Positions 43,901-53,192 are shown, counted from the first letter of the stretch. The stretch is 64,000 nt of DNA from Clostridia bacterium (GCA_017399695.1 JAFQBK010000013.1:27254-91253); one strand, 5' to 3'. Notes: a model not told the origin generated them from the letters alone. A program made the numbers and translations.

Positions 43901-44374
43901 ACGCTCTGCGGTATCGTCTCCGATGTCAAGAGCAAGCTGACCCGTTCCAATCAGATGATGGCATTTGTCACCATTGAGGATTTGACAGGAAAAATCGAGG
44001 TTTTGGTGTTCCCGAAAATGTATGCGCAGTATAAGCCCTATTTGGTTGAGGACTCTATCATCAAATTAGATGGAAAGCTCTCTTTCCGCGAGGATGAAGA
44101 ACCGAAAGTGCTCTTAAATTCCGCGATGCCGCTTTCTGAGGCGCGCATTGAAGCGAAAAAACTTTACCTGCGCTTCCCCATCGGAAAGGATTATCTCTTA
44201 GAGCGCATAAAGCCCATCCTTTCGCACCACAAAGGCTCCTCGCCGGTGTGTATCCACTTTGAAGAAAGCCGAAAGACCGCCATGGCGCCGCGTGAGCTTT
44301 GGGTGAATCCGCAAAACGAACTTTTATCGGAACTTACGGAGATTTTGGGAAAAGAGAATGTTATCTTAAAATAA
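40913..44374 (+). CDS. dnaE: DNA polymerase III subunit alpha (DnaE type)
   Basis: Replicative C-family DNA polymerase, 1153 residues. N-terminal PHP domain with HLHVHTEYSFLDGACR and ITDHGGMYGIIDFY. Palm domain with GPGRGSAAGSIVAYCL near 355 and the catalytic PDIDVDICNENR near 394. Fingers region with GGMRSFMKELKPESIEDI and SLYRPGPMEQIP. Helix-hairpin-helix region and a C-terminal OB fold (about 985-1060, including VTIEDLTGKIEVLVFPKMY). GGAGGG precedes the ATG. Bacillota usually also carry PolC; it is not in this window. Monocistronic with own promoter and terminator. Confidence 0.97.
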   Translation: MSFAHLHVHTEYSFLDGACRIEPLLAHAKELGMTAMAITDHGGMYGIIDFYKKAKDAGIKPIIGCEVYTAGRDMLDFTHERGNRTGHLVLLAKNNTGYRNLIQMVSRGYTEGFYYKPRVDFEEIKKHAEGLICLSACLAGDIPHAIMEDDIAGARKKIEDYIAVFGKENFYLEIQDHGIPEQKKVNRTLMELAKEYGLGLVATNDVHYIKKEDAKYQDLMLCIQTNAKVKDEDRMRFETDEFYLKSEMEMRALFSSVPESLENTQKIAEECNVEFEFGKLHLPKFPVPNDEDSFSYLSRLANEGLVARYGEDNQEAKDRLDYELGVIRSMGYVDYFLIVWDFIKFAKDHDIPVGPGRGSAAGSIVAYCLRITDIDPLRFSLLFERFLNPERVSMPDIDVDICNENRQKVIDYVVEKYGRDRVTQIITYNTMKAKAAVRDVGRVLDVPYADTDAIAKMIPFDLKMTIDKALEISSDLKERYDADPTVRELIDDARALEGLVRNAGTHAAGVVISKDPLTDHIPLQVNDDVVTTQFPMGTVEELGLLKMDFLGLRNLSIIQEAVKIIKASTGKTIELDKINLAEPGVYEMLSRGESEGVFQLESGGMRSFMKELKPESIEDIIAGISLYRPGPMEQIPRYIQNKNHPDQVSYKHPLLEPILDVTYGCMVYQEQVMQIVRDLGGYSMGRADLVRRAMSKKKHDVMTEERKNFIYGQTDKDGNVLIEGAIRRGVSESVANAIFDEMMDFASYAFNKSHAAAYAMVTYQTAYLKHFYPAQYMAALLSSVLDVPEKIARYTLDCNRMGIRILPPDINESRSGFTVSGNDVRFGLAVIKNIGVGCIDSICAERDRDGAFKSYDDFVKRTAHLSVSKRVHENLIKSGAFDALGEKRSQLLSAYESMIDAAQEDKKRNLDGQMSLFGEAEVLETAVRYPDVPEFPLKRLLAMEKECIGFYISGHPLDEYRNEINQFASIGILDILSLASGETEEELPDIYDGAEVTLCGIVSDVKSKLTRSNQMMAFVTIEDLTGKIEVLVFPKMYAQYKPYLVEDSIIKLDGKLSFREDEEPKVLLNSAMPLSEARIEAKKLYLRFPIGKDYLLERIKPILSHHKGSSPVCIHFEESRKTAMAPRELWVNPQNELLSELTEILGKENVILK

Positions 44375-44377
44375 AGC

Positions 44378-44407
44378 AAGGGATGTAATTTTTACATCCC
44401 TTTTTTT
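44378..44407 (+). terminator. Terminator after dnaE
   Basis: AGGGATGTAA pairs with TTACATCCCT around TTT and is followed by seven T, 4 nt after the stop. Confidence 0.88.
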
Positions 44408-44415
44408 ATTATTTG

Positions 44416-44444
44416 TTGCATCTTTCTTAAAAAAGTAGTATAAT
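44416..44444 (+). promoter_or_regulatory. Promoter of the recJ operon
   Basis: TTGCAT, 17-nt spacer, TATAAT, directly after the dnaE terminator and about 50 nt before the recJ start. Confidence 0.75.
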
Positions 44445-44496
44445 TAGTATAAAATAGGATAAGTTTGCACGAAATGTTGTGTATCAGAGGTTTTAT

Positions 44497-46200
44497 ATGT
44501 TAAAAAAGAAATGGACATTACTGGGAAAAGAGCATGACCGTGAAAAGATTATGGAAATCAAAGACGCTTACGGTCTTGCGCCGATTCTGGCTGTTGTGCT
44601 CTTAAACCGGGGCATCGACAATGTAGAAGAATTTATTCATCCCGAAATCGAGCTTCTGCGCGACCCGTTCTTAATGAAAGGAATGGATGTGGCGGCAGAG
44701 CGTATTTTGCGTGCTCAAAACGCAGGGGAACATATTACGGTTTACGGGGATTATGATGTTGACGGCATCACCTCCACCGCCGCTTTGGTTAAGTTTTTGC
44801 AGACGCATGGTGCAGAGGTGGATTACTACATCCCTGACCGCTTGGAAGAGGGCTATGGTTTAAGCTGTGATGCGATTGACACCATTGCCGCACGCGGAAC
44901 CAAGCTTCTGATTACCGTTGACTGCGGCATTACCGCAGTGGACGAAATCAACTATGCCAAAGAATGCGGAATGGATGTCATCGTCACCGACCACCACGAG
45001 TGTAAGGATGCGCTCCCTAGCGCACTTTGCATCTTAAATCCCAAGCAGCCCGACTGTCCCTACCCGTTTCAAAAGCTCGCCGGTGTTGGCGTGGTCTTTA
45101 AGCTTTTGGAGGCTTTGACCATCCAAATGAAATTTCATAAGCAGGAGCTTTTGGACGAATATCTTGATTTGATTGCTGTCGGTACAGTAGCAGATGTGAT
45201 GCCGTTAGTCGGCGAAAACCGTATCATCGTCAAAAAGGGACTTGCTTTACTTAAATACACCTCAAATAAAGGTCTGCGCGCCTTAATGGCGCAGGCGCAG
45301 GTAGACCCCGCGGCAGTGACCGCAGGAACCATCGGCTTTATTTTAGCGCCCCGCATCAATGCGGCGGGACGCATGGGTGACCCGGGAAGCGCGGTAGAGA
45401 TGCTTTTGGCACGGGATGAGAAAACCGCTGAGCGCTATGCCGAGCTTTTAGATGAAGAAAACCGCGCACGTCAGCAGGCGGAACAGGATATTTTAGAGGA
45501 TGCGCTCCGGATTTTATCTGAGGATGCATCGATGGAAAATGACTATGTCTTAGTTATTTCGGGAGAGGGCTGGCATCACGGTATTATCGGTATTGTTGCC
45601 TCCAAAATTTCCGAACAGACGGGCAAGCCCTGTATCTTAATCAGTACGACAGACGGCATGGGCAAAGGCTCCGGAAGAAGCATTAAGGGCTTTAATTTGT
45701 TTCGTGCCTTAGAGCTTTGCGGCGAGGACCTTACCAAATTCGGAGGGCACGAGCTCGCTGCCGGTCTTTCCATAGCCGAAGAAAAGATTAAGAGCTTTCG
45801 GGAGCATATCAACACCCACGCCCGCACAGTTTTATCAGAGGATGACTTTATCCCCTCAATCCATATCGATTCCGAGCTTCCGATTCCGTATATCAATATG
45901 AACACAGCAGAAAAGCTATCCATTTTAGAGCCTTACGGCATGGGAAATCCAAATCCTTTGTTTATGGCGCGCGGTCTTTCGGTTGCGAGTATGCGCCTGT
46001 TAAGTGAGGGAAAGCACTTAAAGCTCACCTTATCCGGCGAAGGGTATTCTGCCGATGCCATTGGTTTTGGCATGGGAGAATATGCTGAATTTCTGTCGCA
46101 GGGAGATTTTGTTGATGTCGTTTTCCACTTGGATATCAATAACTTCCGCGGCGAACGCCACGTACAGATGATATTAAAAGACATTCGCTCATCGAATTAA
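44497..46200 (+). CDS. recJ: Single-stranded-DNA-specific exonuclease RecJ
   Basis: 5'-3' exonuclease of recombination and mismatch repair, 567 residues. The DHH phosphoesterase core is intact: VYGDYDVDGITSTAAL, ITVDCGITAVDE, VTDHHECKDALPSA and NPKQPDCPYPF. The DHHA1 part has GGHELAAGLSI, and an OB-like C-terminal domain ends in RGERHVQMILKDIR. AGAGG lies 7 nt before the ATG at 44497; a GTG six codons earlier overlaps it. First of a seven-gene plus-strand run. Confidence 0.96.
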   Translation: MLKKKWTLLGKEHDREKIMEIKDAYGLAPILAVVLLNRGIDNVEEFIHPEIELLRDPFLMKGMDVAAERILRAQNAGEHITVYGDYDVDGITSTAALVKFLQTHGAEVDYYIPDRLEEGYGLSCDAIDTIAARGTKLLITVDCGITAVDEINYAKECGMDVIVTDHHECKDALPSALCILNPKQPDCPYPFQKLAGVGVVFKLLEALTIQMKFHKQELLDEYLDLIAVGTVADVMPLVGENRIIVKKGLALLKYTSNKGLRALMAQAQVDPAAVTAGTIGFILAPRINAAGRMGDPGSAVEMLLARDEKTAERYAELLDEENRARQQAEQDILEDALRILSEDASMENDYVLVISGEGWHHGIIGIVASKISEQTGKPCILISTTDGMGKGSGRSIKGFNLFRALELCGEDLTKFGGHELAAGLSIAEEKIKSFREHINTHARTVLSEDDFIPSIHIDSELPIPYINMNTAEKLSILEPYGMGNPNPLFMARGLSVASMRLLSEGKHLKLTLSGEGYSADAIGFGMGEYAEFLSQGDFVDVVFHLDINNFRGERHVQMILKDIRSSN

Positions 46201-46219
46201 AGCGAAAGGAGGTCATAGC

Positions 46220-48421
46220 ATGGAGCAAATCAATCAAAGCTTTCTGGAATTAAAAGACAAGGTTTTAAAATATAACCCGAAGGCTGATGCCGAACGGCTT
46301 ACGTCGGCTTTTGAGCTGGCAAAAAAGGCGCACGAAGGGCAAAACCGCAACTCAGGTGAGCCCTATGTTTCGCACCCATTAGCCGTTGCACATATTTTGG
46401 CAGATTTAGAGCTTGACCTCGATTCTTTGGTCGGAGCGTTGCTTCACGACGTTGTTGAAGATACCGAATACACACTTGCTGACATCCGCGAACTCTTCGG
46501 CGAGAATGTGGCGCTGATTGTTGACGGCGTTACCAAGCTCGGTAAAATTCAGTATACCTCGAAAGAAGACCAGCAGATTGAGAACCTGCGTAAAATGTTC
46601 CTTGCGATGGCAAAGGATGTCCGTGTCATTGTCATCAAGCTTGCCGACCGCCTGCATAATATGCGTACCTTAAAGGCAAAAAGCGAAGACAAACAAAGAG
46701 AAAAGGCAAGAGAAACGCTTGAGGTTTATGCCGCCCTTGCTCATCGCCTCGGTATGTCCAAAATCAAAATGGAGCTGGAGGATTTGTCGCTCCGCTATAT
46801 TGACCCGATTGCATACAAGGAAATCACCGATTCCATCAGCTTAAAACGCCGGGAACGTGAAGAATATATCAACGATATCATGCAGACCTTAGAGGAAAAG
46901 CTTACTGAAATCGGAATTCAGGCAAGTGTCCGCGGTCGTGCGAAGCATTTTTACAGCATTTACCGTAAAATGTTTACGCAAAATAAAAACATTGATGAGC
47001 TATACGACTTATTCGCCGCGCGCGTCATCGTTGACAGCGTAAAAGATTGCTATGCCGTTTTGGGCTTAGTACATGAGCTTTACTACCCCATTCCGGGACG
47101 TTTTAAGGACTATATCGCGATGCCGAAGCCGAATATGTATCAGTCGCTTCACACAACGGTTATCGGTCCGCACGGCACGCCGTTTGAAATCCAGATTCGT
47201 ACCTGGGAGATGCATCGTGTTGCCGAGCACGGTATTGCGGCGCACTGGAAATATAAAGAGGGAAAAAGCGGCGAAACCGATATGGACTCCAAGCTGGAGT
47301 GGATTCGCCAGATTCTCGAAATTCAACAAAATGTCGTGGATTCCGACGACTTTATGCGTACCTTAAAGATTGATTTGTTTGCAGACGAGGTCTTCGTGTT
47401 TACGCCGAAGGGTGATGTAATCAACCTCCCCGCAGGCTCCACACCGATTGACTTTGCCTTTATGATTCACAGCGCCGTCGGTTGTAAGATGTCCGGCGTT
47501 AAGGTCAACGGAAAAATCTCGACCCTTGATTATGTGCTGCAAAACGGCGATATTTTAGAGATTATGACCTCTTCTGCCGTACACGGACCCAGCCGTGACT
47601 GGTTAAAGCTTTGCAAGACCTCGCAGGCGCGCTCGAAAATCAATCAATGGTTTAAGAAAGAACGCCGCGAAGAAAATGTTCTGCGCGGAAAAGATATGAT
47701 TGAAAAAGAACTGCGCCGTATCAATATGACGCAAGCACAGCTCTTCCGCCCCGAATGGGTGGAGGCTATCTGCAAAAAATATACCTTTGCCGGCATTGAT
47801 GACCTCTATGCCGCGGTCGGTTACGGTGCACTCACCGTTAATAAAATCATCAGCCGCTTAAGAGAAAATTACCGCTTGGCAGTCAAAAATGCTGAGCCAG
47901 AAATTTTGGAAGAACTCGCTCAAAGCGTAGCGAATCCGCCGACCAAAAAACGACGTTCTGCCGGAAACGGTGTCATCGTGGAGGGCATTGACAACTGTCT
48001 GGTGCGTCTGTCCCGTTGTTGTAATCCTGTACCGGGCGATGAAATTGTCGGATATATCACGCGCGGCAGAGGCGTTTCTGTTCATCGCGCCGACTGCTCT
48101 AATATTGTTTCGGAGAATCAATCCGCCGGAACGGACCGCTTTATCCCCGTGCATTGGCAGGAGGATAACGGTTCGGAGCAGAACTCCTATTATACCGACC
48201 TCATAATTTCTGCCTATGACCGCAAGGGACTTTTAGCAGAGATTACGCGCATTATTTCTGATATGAAGCTTTTAATCAGCGCGATCCACTCCAACAGCAG
48301 TAAAGATGAGGTGGTTGCGATTAAAATGACTCTTGAAATTACGTCCAAAAACCAGTTCGAGCTGGTGCAGAAAAAGCTTGCCGCCTTAAAAGGCGTTATC
48401 AGCGTCAGCCGAAGCAAATAG
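46220..48421 (+). CDS. relA: Bifunctional (p)ppGpp synthetase/hydrolase (RSH)
   Basis: Controls the stringent response by making and degrading (p)ppGpp. 733 residues with the full RSH layout. N-terminal HD hydrolase (YVSHPLAVAHIL, LLHDVVEDT, KLADRLHNMRTL), so hydrolysis is likely active. Synthetase (GRAKHFYSIYRKM, YQSLHTTVIGPHGTPFEIQI). TGS domain about 395-455 (VFTPKGDVINLPAGSTPIDFA). Conserved-cysteine segment (CCNPVPGDEIVGYITRGRGV). C-terminal ACT domain about 655-733. AAAGGAGG lies 7 nt before the ATG. Confidence 0.97.
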   Translation: MEQINQSFLELKDKVLKYNPKADAERLTSAFELAKKAHEGQNRNSGEPYVSHPLAVAHILADLELDLDSLVGALLHDVVEDTEYTLADIRELFGENVALIVDGVTKLGKIQYTSKEDQQIENLRKMFLAMAKDVRVIVIKLADRLHNMRTLKAKSEDKQREKARETLEVYAALAHRLGMSKIKMELEDLSLRYIDPIAYKEITDSISLKRREREEYINDIMQTLEEKLTEIGIQASVRGRAKHFYSIYRKMFTQNKNIDELYDLFAARVIVDSVKDCYAVLGLVHELYYPIPGRFKDYIAMPKPNMYQSLHTTVIGPHGTPFEIQIRTWEMHRVAEHGIAAHWKYKEGKSGETDMDSKLEWIRQILEIQQNVVDSDDFMRTLKIDLFADEVFVFTPKGDVINLPAGSTPIDFAFMIHSAVGCKMSGVKVNGKISTLDYVLQNGDILEIMTSSAVHGPSRDWLKLCKTSQARSKINQWFKKERREENVLRGKDMIEKELRRINMTQAQLFRPEWVEAICKKYTFAGIDDLYAAVGYGALTVNKIISRLRENYRLAVKNAEPEILEELAQSVANPPTKKRRSAGNGVIVEGIDNCLVRLSRCCNPVPGDEIVGYITRGRGVSVHRADCSNIVSENQSAGTDRFIPVHWQEDNGSEQNSYYTDLIISAYDRKGLLAEITRIISDMKLLISAIHSNSSKDEVVAIKMTLEITSKNQFELVQKKLAALKGVISVSRSK

Positions 48422-48431
48422 GAGAAAGCCT

Positions 48432-49076
48432 ATGATTACAGAAACCATTCTTACCGGTTATATCGAAGAAAACTGCTTCTTAGCAGGCGATAGAGACGAG
48501 CTTTTAGTGATTGACCCCGGCGATGATGCCGACGTCATCTTATCCCGCATCACCGCAGGCGGCTACAATGTTCGTTCCATCGTACTGACGCATTGTCACT
48601 ATGACCATATTGGCGCTGTTTCTGCCTTAAAAAAGGCAACGGGTGCAAGCATTATTGTCTGCAACAAAGAAGCGGAAAACTATCAAAATCCCACCGTCAA
48701 TCTGTTGGGCTTGTTCGGAAAAAAAGCAGAAAATCCTCCGGCAGCCGATATGACGGTTTCCGACGGTGATACGATTTCCTCGGGAAAATATAGCTTCAAG
48801 GTCATCGAAACACCCGGTCACACCGCGGGAAGTATGTGCCTTTTCTGTGAGGATAAGCTGTTTTCGGGGGATACCCTGTTTGCCGGCGGTATGGGACGGG
48901 TGGATTTGCCCACCGGCTCGATGAAAGAAATTATTTCCTCGATTAAGAATAAACTGTTTACTCTCCCCGGGGAAACGATGGTTTATCCCGGTCACGGACC
49001 GACCACCACCATCGGCTATGAGAAGAAACACAATGAAGTATATGAATGGGAACGATACGCCAATGAATACAATTGA
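48432..49076 (+). CDS. Metallo-beta-lactamase-fold hydrolase, glyoxalase II-like
   Basis: 214 residues of the YqgX/YcbL-like branch. Metal-binding motif THCHYDHIGAV near residue 56, TPGHTAGSM near 130, GDTLFAGGMGR near 150 and VYPGHGPTTTIGYEK near the end. The family acts on thioesters such as S-lactoylglutathione-like substrates, but the physiological substrate in Clostridia is not settled. It follows relA by 10 nt and precedes hemZ, a frequent order in this class. GGAGAAAGCC precedes the ATG. Confidence 0.9.
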   Translation: MITETILTGYIEENCFLAGDRDELLVIDPGDDADVILSRITAGGYNVRSIVLTHCHYDHIGAVSALKKATGASIIVCNKEAENYQNPTVNLLGLFGKKAENPPAADMTVSDGDTISSGKYSFKVIETPGHTAGSMCLFCEDKLFSGDTLFAGGMGRVDLPTGSMKEIISSIKNKLFTLPGETMVYPGHGPTTTIGYEKKHNEVYEWERYANEYN

Positions 49077-50238
49077 TACATCCCCCTGGGGCAGTCTTAC
49101 CGGCATCCGTCCGGTCAGACGTGTGGTGCAAATGAAAGAACGGGGACTTTCGGATGAGGAAATCTGTCGCACACTCACCAAAGAGTTCGGCATCTCGGAG
49201 GAGAAAATCCGCCTTACTCTTACGATTGCAGAGCGTGAAATGAAGTGCTTTCCAAAGCCACCCGAAAATCACGCAAGTCTTTACCTCGATATCCCCTTTT
49301 GTCCGTCGAAATGCATCTACTGCTCCTTTGCCTCGATGGGTGTTGACCAGATGAAGCATTTTGTTGAGCCATATCTTACGGCTCTGTTTACAGAAATCGA
49401 TGCAACTGCAAAGATTGTCCGCAATTTGGATTTTACGATTGATTCCGTCTATATCGGTGGTGGCACGCCGACCACGCTTTCGGCAGAGGATTTAGACCGT
49501 CTGCTCTACCATATCGGTAATCGCTTTGACTTATCCTCCATTTGTGAATTTACGGTTGAGGCAGGCAGACCTGATACGATTACTGCCTCAAAGCTTGCTG
49601 CGATGCGGCGCGCAGGCGTGGACCGCATCAGTGTCAATCCGCAGAGCATGAATCAAAAAACGCTCGATATCATTGGGCGGCGGCACAGTCCCGAACAAAT
49701 CACAAAGGCGATGGAGCTTGTTTCGGGTTACGATTTTCGTGCTGTGAATATGGATGTGATTGCAGGTCTGCCCGAAGAAACACCTGAAGAGTTTGCAAAC
49801 TCATTGGAAAAAGTCGTGGCATTTTGCCCTGAAAATATCACCGTACATACGATGTGTATTAAGCGTGCGGCGCGTCTTTCGACCGAAGAAAACGATATCG
49901 CACTTTCCGAAGCTGAAAAGGTACAGGAAATGGTGCGCTTTGCCCACAAGCTACTGGATGCAAACGACTATCACCCGTACTACCTCTACCGTCAGAAGAA
50001 AACGCTCGGCAATCAGGAAAATACGGGCTTTTGTAAGGACGGCTTTGAGGGCGCATACAATGTGTATATGATGGAAGAACTTGAAACGGTCATCTCGATG
50101 GGCGTCGGCGGCGTAACAAAGCTACTCCGCGGCGACCGCATCGAGCGCATCTTTAACATCAAAGATGTCAGAGAATATATCCGTCGTTTGGACGAACTGA
50201 TTGAAAGAAAGCAATATTTGTACGAATACTTCAAATAG
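49063..50238 (+). CDS. hemZ: Coproporphyrinogen III dehydrogenase HemZ-like radical SAM protein
   Basis: Oxygen-independent coproporphyrinogen oxidase family. The radical-SAM cluster [10 protein letters not shown] lies near residue 80, followed by [41 protein letters not shown] and [10 protein letters not shown]. About 391 residues from the ATG at 49063, which overlaps the upstream gene by 14 nt. In-frame ATGs at 49018 and 49042 lack ribosome sites. It starts almost at the [11 protein letters not shown] motif, so the roughly 100-residue N-terminal region of typical HemZ is missing. No other heme gene is adjacent, so the substrate is inferred. Confidence 0.88.
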   Translation: MNTIDTSPWGSLTGIRPVRRVVQMKERGLSDEEICRTLTKEFGISEEKIRLTLTIAEREMKCFPKPPENHASLYLDIPFCPSKCIYCSFASMGVDQMKHFVEPYLTALFTEIDATAKIVRNLDFTIDSVYIGGGTPTTLSAEDLDRLLYHIGNRFDLSSICEFTVEAGRPDTITASKLAAMRRAGVDRISVNPQSMNQKTLDIIGRRHSPEQITKAMELVSGYDFRAVNMDVIAGLPEETPEEFANSLEKVVAFCPENITVHTMCIKRAARLSTEENDIALSEAEKVQEMVRFAHKLLDANDYHPYYLYRQKKTLGNQENTGFCKDGFEGAYNVYMMEELETVISMGVGGVTKLLRGDRIERIFNIKDVREYIRRLDELIERKQYLYEYFK

Positions 50239-50255
50239 AAGAAGGAGTGTTTTTT

Positions 50256-50708
50256 ATGAAATGTCCCTACTGTGAATATGAAGAAAGCAAGGTTGTTGAC
50301 TCCCGTCCTACCGATGAGGGAGAAGCCATCCGCAGACGACGTGAATGCTTAGAATGCGGCAAACGCTTTACCACCTACGAAAAGGTAGAGAGCGTGCCTC
50401 TGATGGTGGTGAAAAAGGATGGTTCCCGCCAGATGTTTGACTCGCAAAAGCTCTTAAACGGTATTATGCGTGCCTGCGAAAAGCGTCCCGTACCGATGAA
50501 GGATATGGAGCATATCGCTCTGGAAATCGAGGCAACCATTCAGAATCAGCTGCAGCGCGAGGTTTCCACGCAGGAAATCGGCGAAATGGTAATGGATGGC
50601 TTAAAGGATTTAGATGAGGTTGCTTATGTTCGCTTTGCCTCGGTTTACCGTCAATTTAAGGATATCAATACCTTTATTGACGAGGTCAATAAGCTTTTGA
50701 ATAAGTGA
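50256..50708 (+). CDS. nrdR: Transcriptional repressor NrdR
   Basis: Represses ribonucleotide reductase genes in response to the dATP/ATP ratio. 150 residues. The N-terminal zinc ribbon has [20 protein letters not shown] and [12 protein letters not shown]. The ATP-cone follows ([29 protein letters not shown]). The C-terminus has [25 protein letters not shown] lies 8 nt before the ATG at 50256. It binds NrdR boxes near nrd genes; none were searched for here. Confidence 0.97.
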   Translation: MKCPYCEYEESKVVDSRPTDEGEAIRRRRECLECGKRFTTYEKVESVPLMVVKKDGSRQMFDSQKLLNGIMRACEKRPVPMKDMEHIALEIEATIQNQLQREVSTQEIGEMVMDGLKDLDEVAYVRFASVYRQFKDINTFIDEVNKLLNK

Positions 50709-50715
50709 GGAAATT

Positions 50716-51381
50716 ATGGTTGTAATAGGAAATGACTGGGATGAAATCATCGGTGAGGAGTTCGAAAAAGACTACTATCTAAACCTTCGCACGCAACTCG
50801 CAAAGGAATACCGTGAGCATACCGTCTACCCCGATATGCACAATATCTTTCATGCACTTAAAATGACGGCATATCAGGATGTACGCGTTCTATTGCTCGG
50901 TCAGGACCCCTATCATGGTCCGGGTCAGGCGCACGGACTCGCCTTTTCCGTTCAAAAAGGTGTGAAACCTCCGCCATCACTCGTCAATATGTTTAAGGAG
51001 CTGGCATCCGATGTGGGCGTAAAAACGCCGGAAGACGGCTGTCTGATTCCGTGGACTCGTCAGGGCGTGATGCTCTTAAATACAGTGCTGACCGTGCGCG
51101 AAGGCGAGCCGAACTCTCATAAAACGCTCGGTTGGACAAACTTTACTGACCAGGTCATCCGCTGTCTCAATGAGCGGGAAAAACCTGTGATTTTTCTTTT
51201 GTGGGGAGCAAATGCCAAAGAAAAATTGTCCCTGATTACCAATCCTCAGCACTATGTGCTGTTGGCACCACACCCAAGCCCCTTATCTGCTTCGCGCGGA
51301 TTTTTCGGTTGCCGCCATTTTTCCAAGGTCAATACAATTTTAGAAAGTATGGGCGAGCCCCCGATTGACTGGTCGCTTTAG
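50716..51381 (+). CDS. ung: Uracil-DNA glycosylase
   Basis: Family 1 UDG, removes uracil from DNA. 221 residues. The catalytic water-activating loop GQDPYHG is at 62-68, LLNTVLTVREG and LLWGANAKEK follow, and the DNA-intercalating loop HPSPLSA is near 185. GAGGAAATT precedes the ATG, and it follows nrdR by 7 nt. It complements the unrelated hypoxanthine glycosylase at 35660. Confidence 0.97.
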   Translation: MVVIGNDWDEIIGEEFEKDYYLNLRTQLAKEYREHTVYPDMHNIFHALKMTAYQDVRVLLLGQDPYHGPGQAHGLAFSVQKGVKPPPSLVNMFKELASDVGVKTPEDGCLIPWTRQGVMLLNTVLTVREGEPNSHKTLGWTNFTDQVIRCLNEREKPVIFLLWGANAKEKLSLITNPQHYVLLAPHPSPLSASRGFFGCRHFSKVNTILESMGEPPIDWSL

Positions 51382-51407
51382 AAAAGTAATTTTGAAAGGC
51401 AAGTAAG

Positions 51408-52274
51408 ATGGATTATATTATTTTTGATTTGGAATGGAATCGGTTTGCACGCGCCGTGCGCGGCGCCTGCCCCGATGAAATCATACAGATTGGCGCGGTA
51501 AAATACGACCACCATATGCGCTATGTCGGCAGTTTTAACTGCCTCATCCGCCCACGGCTGTATCACCGCATTGAGCCTACTGTTGAAAAAATGACAGGAC
51601 TCACCATAAAGAAATTAGAAGCCGAGGGCGTGGATTTTCCCTCCGCTTTCGATGCGTTTCGTGCATTTATGGGCAAGAAATTCGTACTGATGTCGTGGGG
51701 TATGCAGGATGCGTCCGTGCTTCGCAATAACTGTCTGTATTATGACAAAAAAACCAGCCTCGACTGGCTGTCGCGCTATGCAGACCTCCAACGCTATGCT
51801 TCGGATGCCTTAGATGCCGGCGGAAAACAGCGTCAGGTAGGTCTTAAAAATGCGGCGGATTGTTTCCCGATTGAGTACGAAGAAGAAACGCTTCACGACG
51901 CTTTGGTCGATGCAACTCTCTCCGGCGAGGTATTCGTTCGCATTTTCAATAAACGAAAATTTGCCAAATACATTGTTGATGCGACCGAAATCAATCAGCA
52001 TTATAAAAATGTGCACATCACAGACCTTGGCCATAAATGTGTAGACCAGCGAAAGCTTCGGATGCGCTGCCCTGTCTGTGGTAAATTTTCACAGAAAAAG
52101 CGCGGCTGGTATAAGCAGGGCAATAAATTTGTCTCCCTGCATTCCTGCAAGCATTGCAAAACCGAAAGTCTTTGCTCCGTTGAAATCTTTTTGACTTACG
52201 GCGATGAAGTTAAGTACAAAACAAAAATTAAGATATTAGAAAATGCAGAATCCGCACCCACGGAGAAGGAATAA
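51408..52274 (+). CDS. DEDD-type 3'-5' exonuclease with C-terminal zinc ribbon
   Basis: 288 residues. The RNase T/DnaQ fold has the first metal motif FDLEWN (D7, E9), QIGAVKYD, GMQDASVLRNN and the late HDALVDAT near residue 162, so the DEDDh set appears complete. Residues about 221-252 add a four-cysteine ribbon, CPVCGK and CKHCK, that is not part of DnaQ. Last gene of the recJ run, 26 nt after ung. The substrate (DNA or RNA) is not determinable. Confidence 0.85.
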   Translation: MDYIIFDLEWNRFARAVRGACPDEIIQIGAVKYDHHMRYVGSFNCLIRPRLYHRIEPTVEKMTGLTIKKLEAEGVDFPSAFDAFRAFMGKKFVLMSWGMQDASVLRNNCLYYDKKTSLDWLSRYADLQRYASDALDAGGKQRQVGLKNAADCFPIEYEEETLHDALVDATLSGEVFVRIFNKRKFAKYIVDATEINQHYKNVHITDLGHKCVDQRKLRMRCPVCGKFSQKKRGWYKQGNKFVSLHSCKHCKTESLCSVEIFLTYGDEVKYKTKIKILENAESAPTEKE

Positions 52275-52280
52275 GAAAAC

Positions 52281-52311
52281 GCCTGTGACAAACCGGTCAC
52301 AGGCATTTTCT
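52281..52311. terminator. Bidirectional terminator between the exonuclease and esterase genes
   Basis: GCCTGTGAC pairs with GTCACAGGC around AAACCG, with T-rich tails on both strands. It serves both convergent genes. Confidence 0.8.
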
Positions 52312-53100
52312 TTATAAACCTAAATATTTATTTGCTAGCTTTAATGCTTTTATTATGTTTTCTTCCTTTTCCCGATAGCCGAACAAGATAAAAGCGTGCT
52401 CCGCACCTTCAATCTCAATTAACTCAATATCATTGCCGCAGCCTTTCATTTTCCTGACAAACTCACGACTGTCTGCAATCGGGACTACGGAATCGTTTGT
52501 GCCATGCATCACTAAAATTTTAGGTGCAATCTTTTTGCAGTTATGCATCGGTGAGAATCGTTCGTGCTCTCCCGGCGCTGCGCAAAAGCTCCACATCGGA
52601 GCAGTTGTATCTGTCACGGGATTATACGCCACAATCGCCATTGGCCGGATCGCAAGCGGTTTTCCGTCGGGAAGAGAAAGCGCAAGGGATAAAACAATGT
52701 GTCCGCCTGCCGAATCTCCCATCAAAATGATGCGCTCATCCTCCACAAAAGCCATGTTTTGTTTGATATAAGAAACCGCATCCCCCACATCCGCCAAAAT
52801 ATCGCCTACATTTGTTGTTTCTTCGTATTTGATATCACGATAAGTGAACACAATCCCCACAAAACCCTTTTCCGCATAATATTTCGCATTCCCTGCCATC
52901 CACGAGCCATCCCAATTTTTAGGTGTTTCTTTGATTGCGCCCCAGGAACCGCCGTGTACACATAAAACGGCAGGGTACTGTTTCGTTTCATCAAAATTCT
53001 CCGGCAAATATACGCAAAGTGGGAGTTCTAAATTCCCCACTTTTTTATAAAAAACGGATATGTCTGCTTTTCTTTCATCTAATTTTTGTTTATATGACAC
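52312..53100 (-). CDS. Alpha/beta-hydrolase esterase (acetyl-esterase-like)
   Basis: 262 residues of the esterase/lipase branch of the alpha/beta-hydrolase fold. Oxyanion motif HGGSWG at 49-54, nucleophile Ser130 in MGDSAGGH, catalytic Asp in MHGTNDSVVPI and His in EGAEHAF. No signal peptide, so intracellular. A role in deacetylating imported sugars or small esters is plausible. The start is a GTG at 53100 with GGAGG upstream. It is the last chromosomal gene before the integrated element and would follow guaA in the uninterrupted chromosome if the att interpretation is correct. Confidence 0.87.
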   Translation of the reverse strand: MSYKQKLDERKADISVFYKKVGNLELPLCVYLPENFDETKQYPAVLCVHGGSWGAIKETPKNWDGSWMAGNAKYYAEKGFVGIVFTYRDIKYEETTNVGDILADVGDAVSYIKQNMAFVEDERIILMGDSAGGHIVLSLALSLPDGKPLAIRPMAIVAYNPVTDTTAPMWSFCAAPGEHERFSPMHNCKKIAPKILVMHGTNDSVVPIADSREFVRKMKGCGNDIELIEIEGAEHAFILFGYREKEENIIKALKLANKYLGL

Positions 53101-53148
53101 ATTTCCTCCCCACTTTACGTTAAAATAGGATTTGAAAACAGAAAGAAA

Positions 53149-53188
53149 CCCCGAAAACCCTGATTTTTCAAGGCTTCCGGGGATTTTT
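53149..53188. terminator. Terminator-like hairpin on the chromosomal side of the left att
   Basis: CCCCG pairs with CGGGG at the base of an imperfect stem around TGATTTTTC, with T-rich flanks on both strands. Its place right after GAGTGGGAATAA on the minus strand fits the native terminator of the gene used as integration site. Confidence 0.6.
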
Positions 53189-53192
53189 CAAT

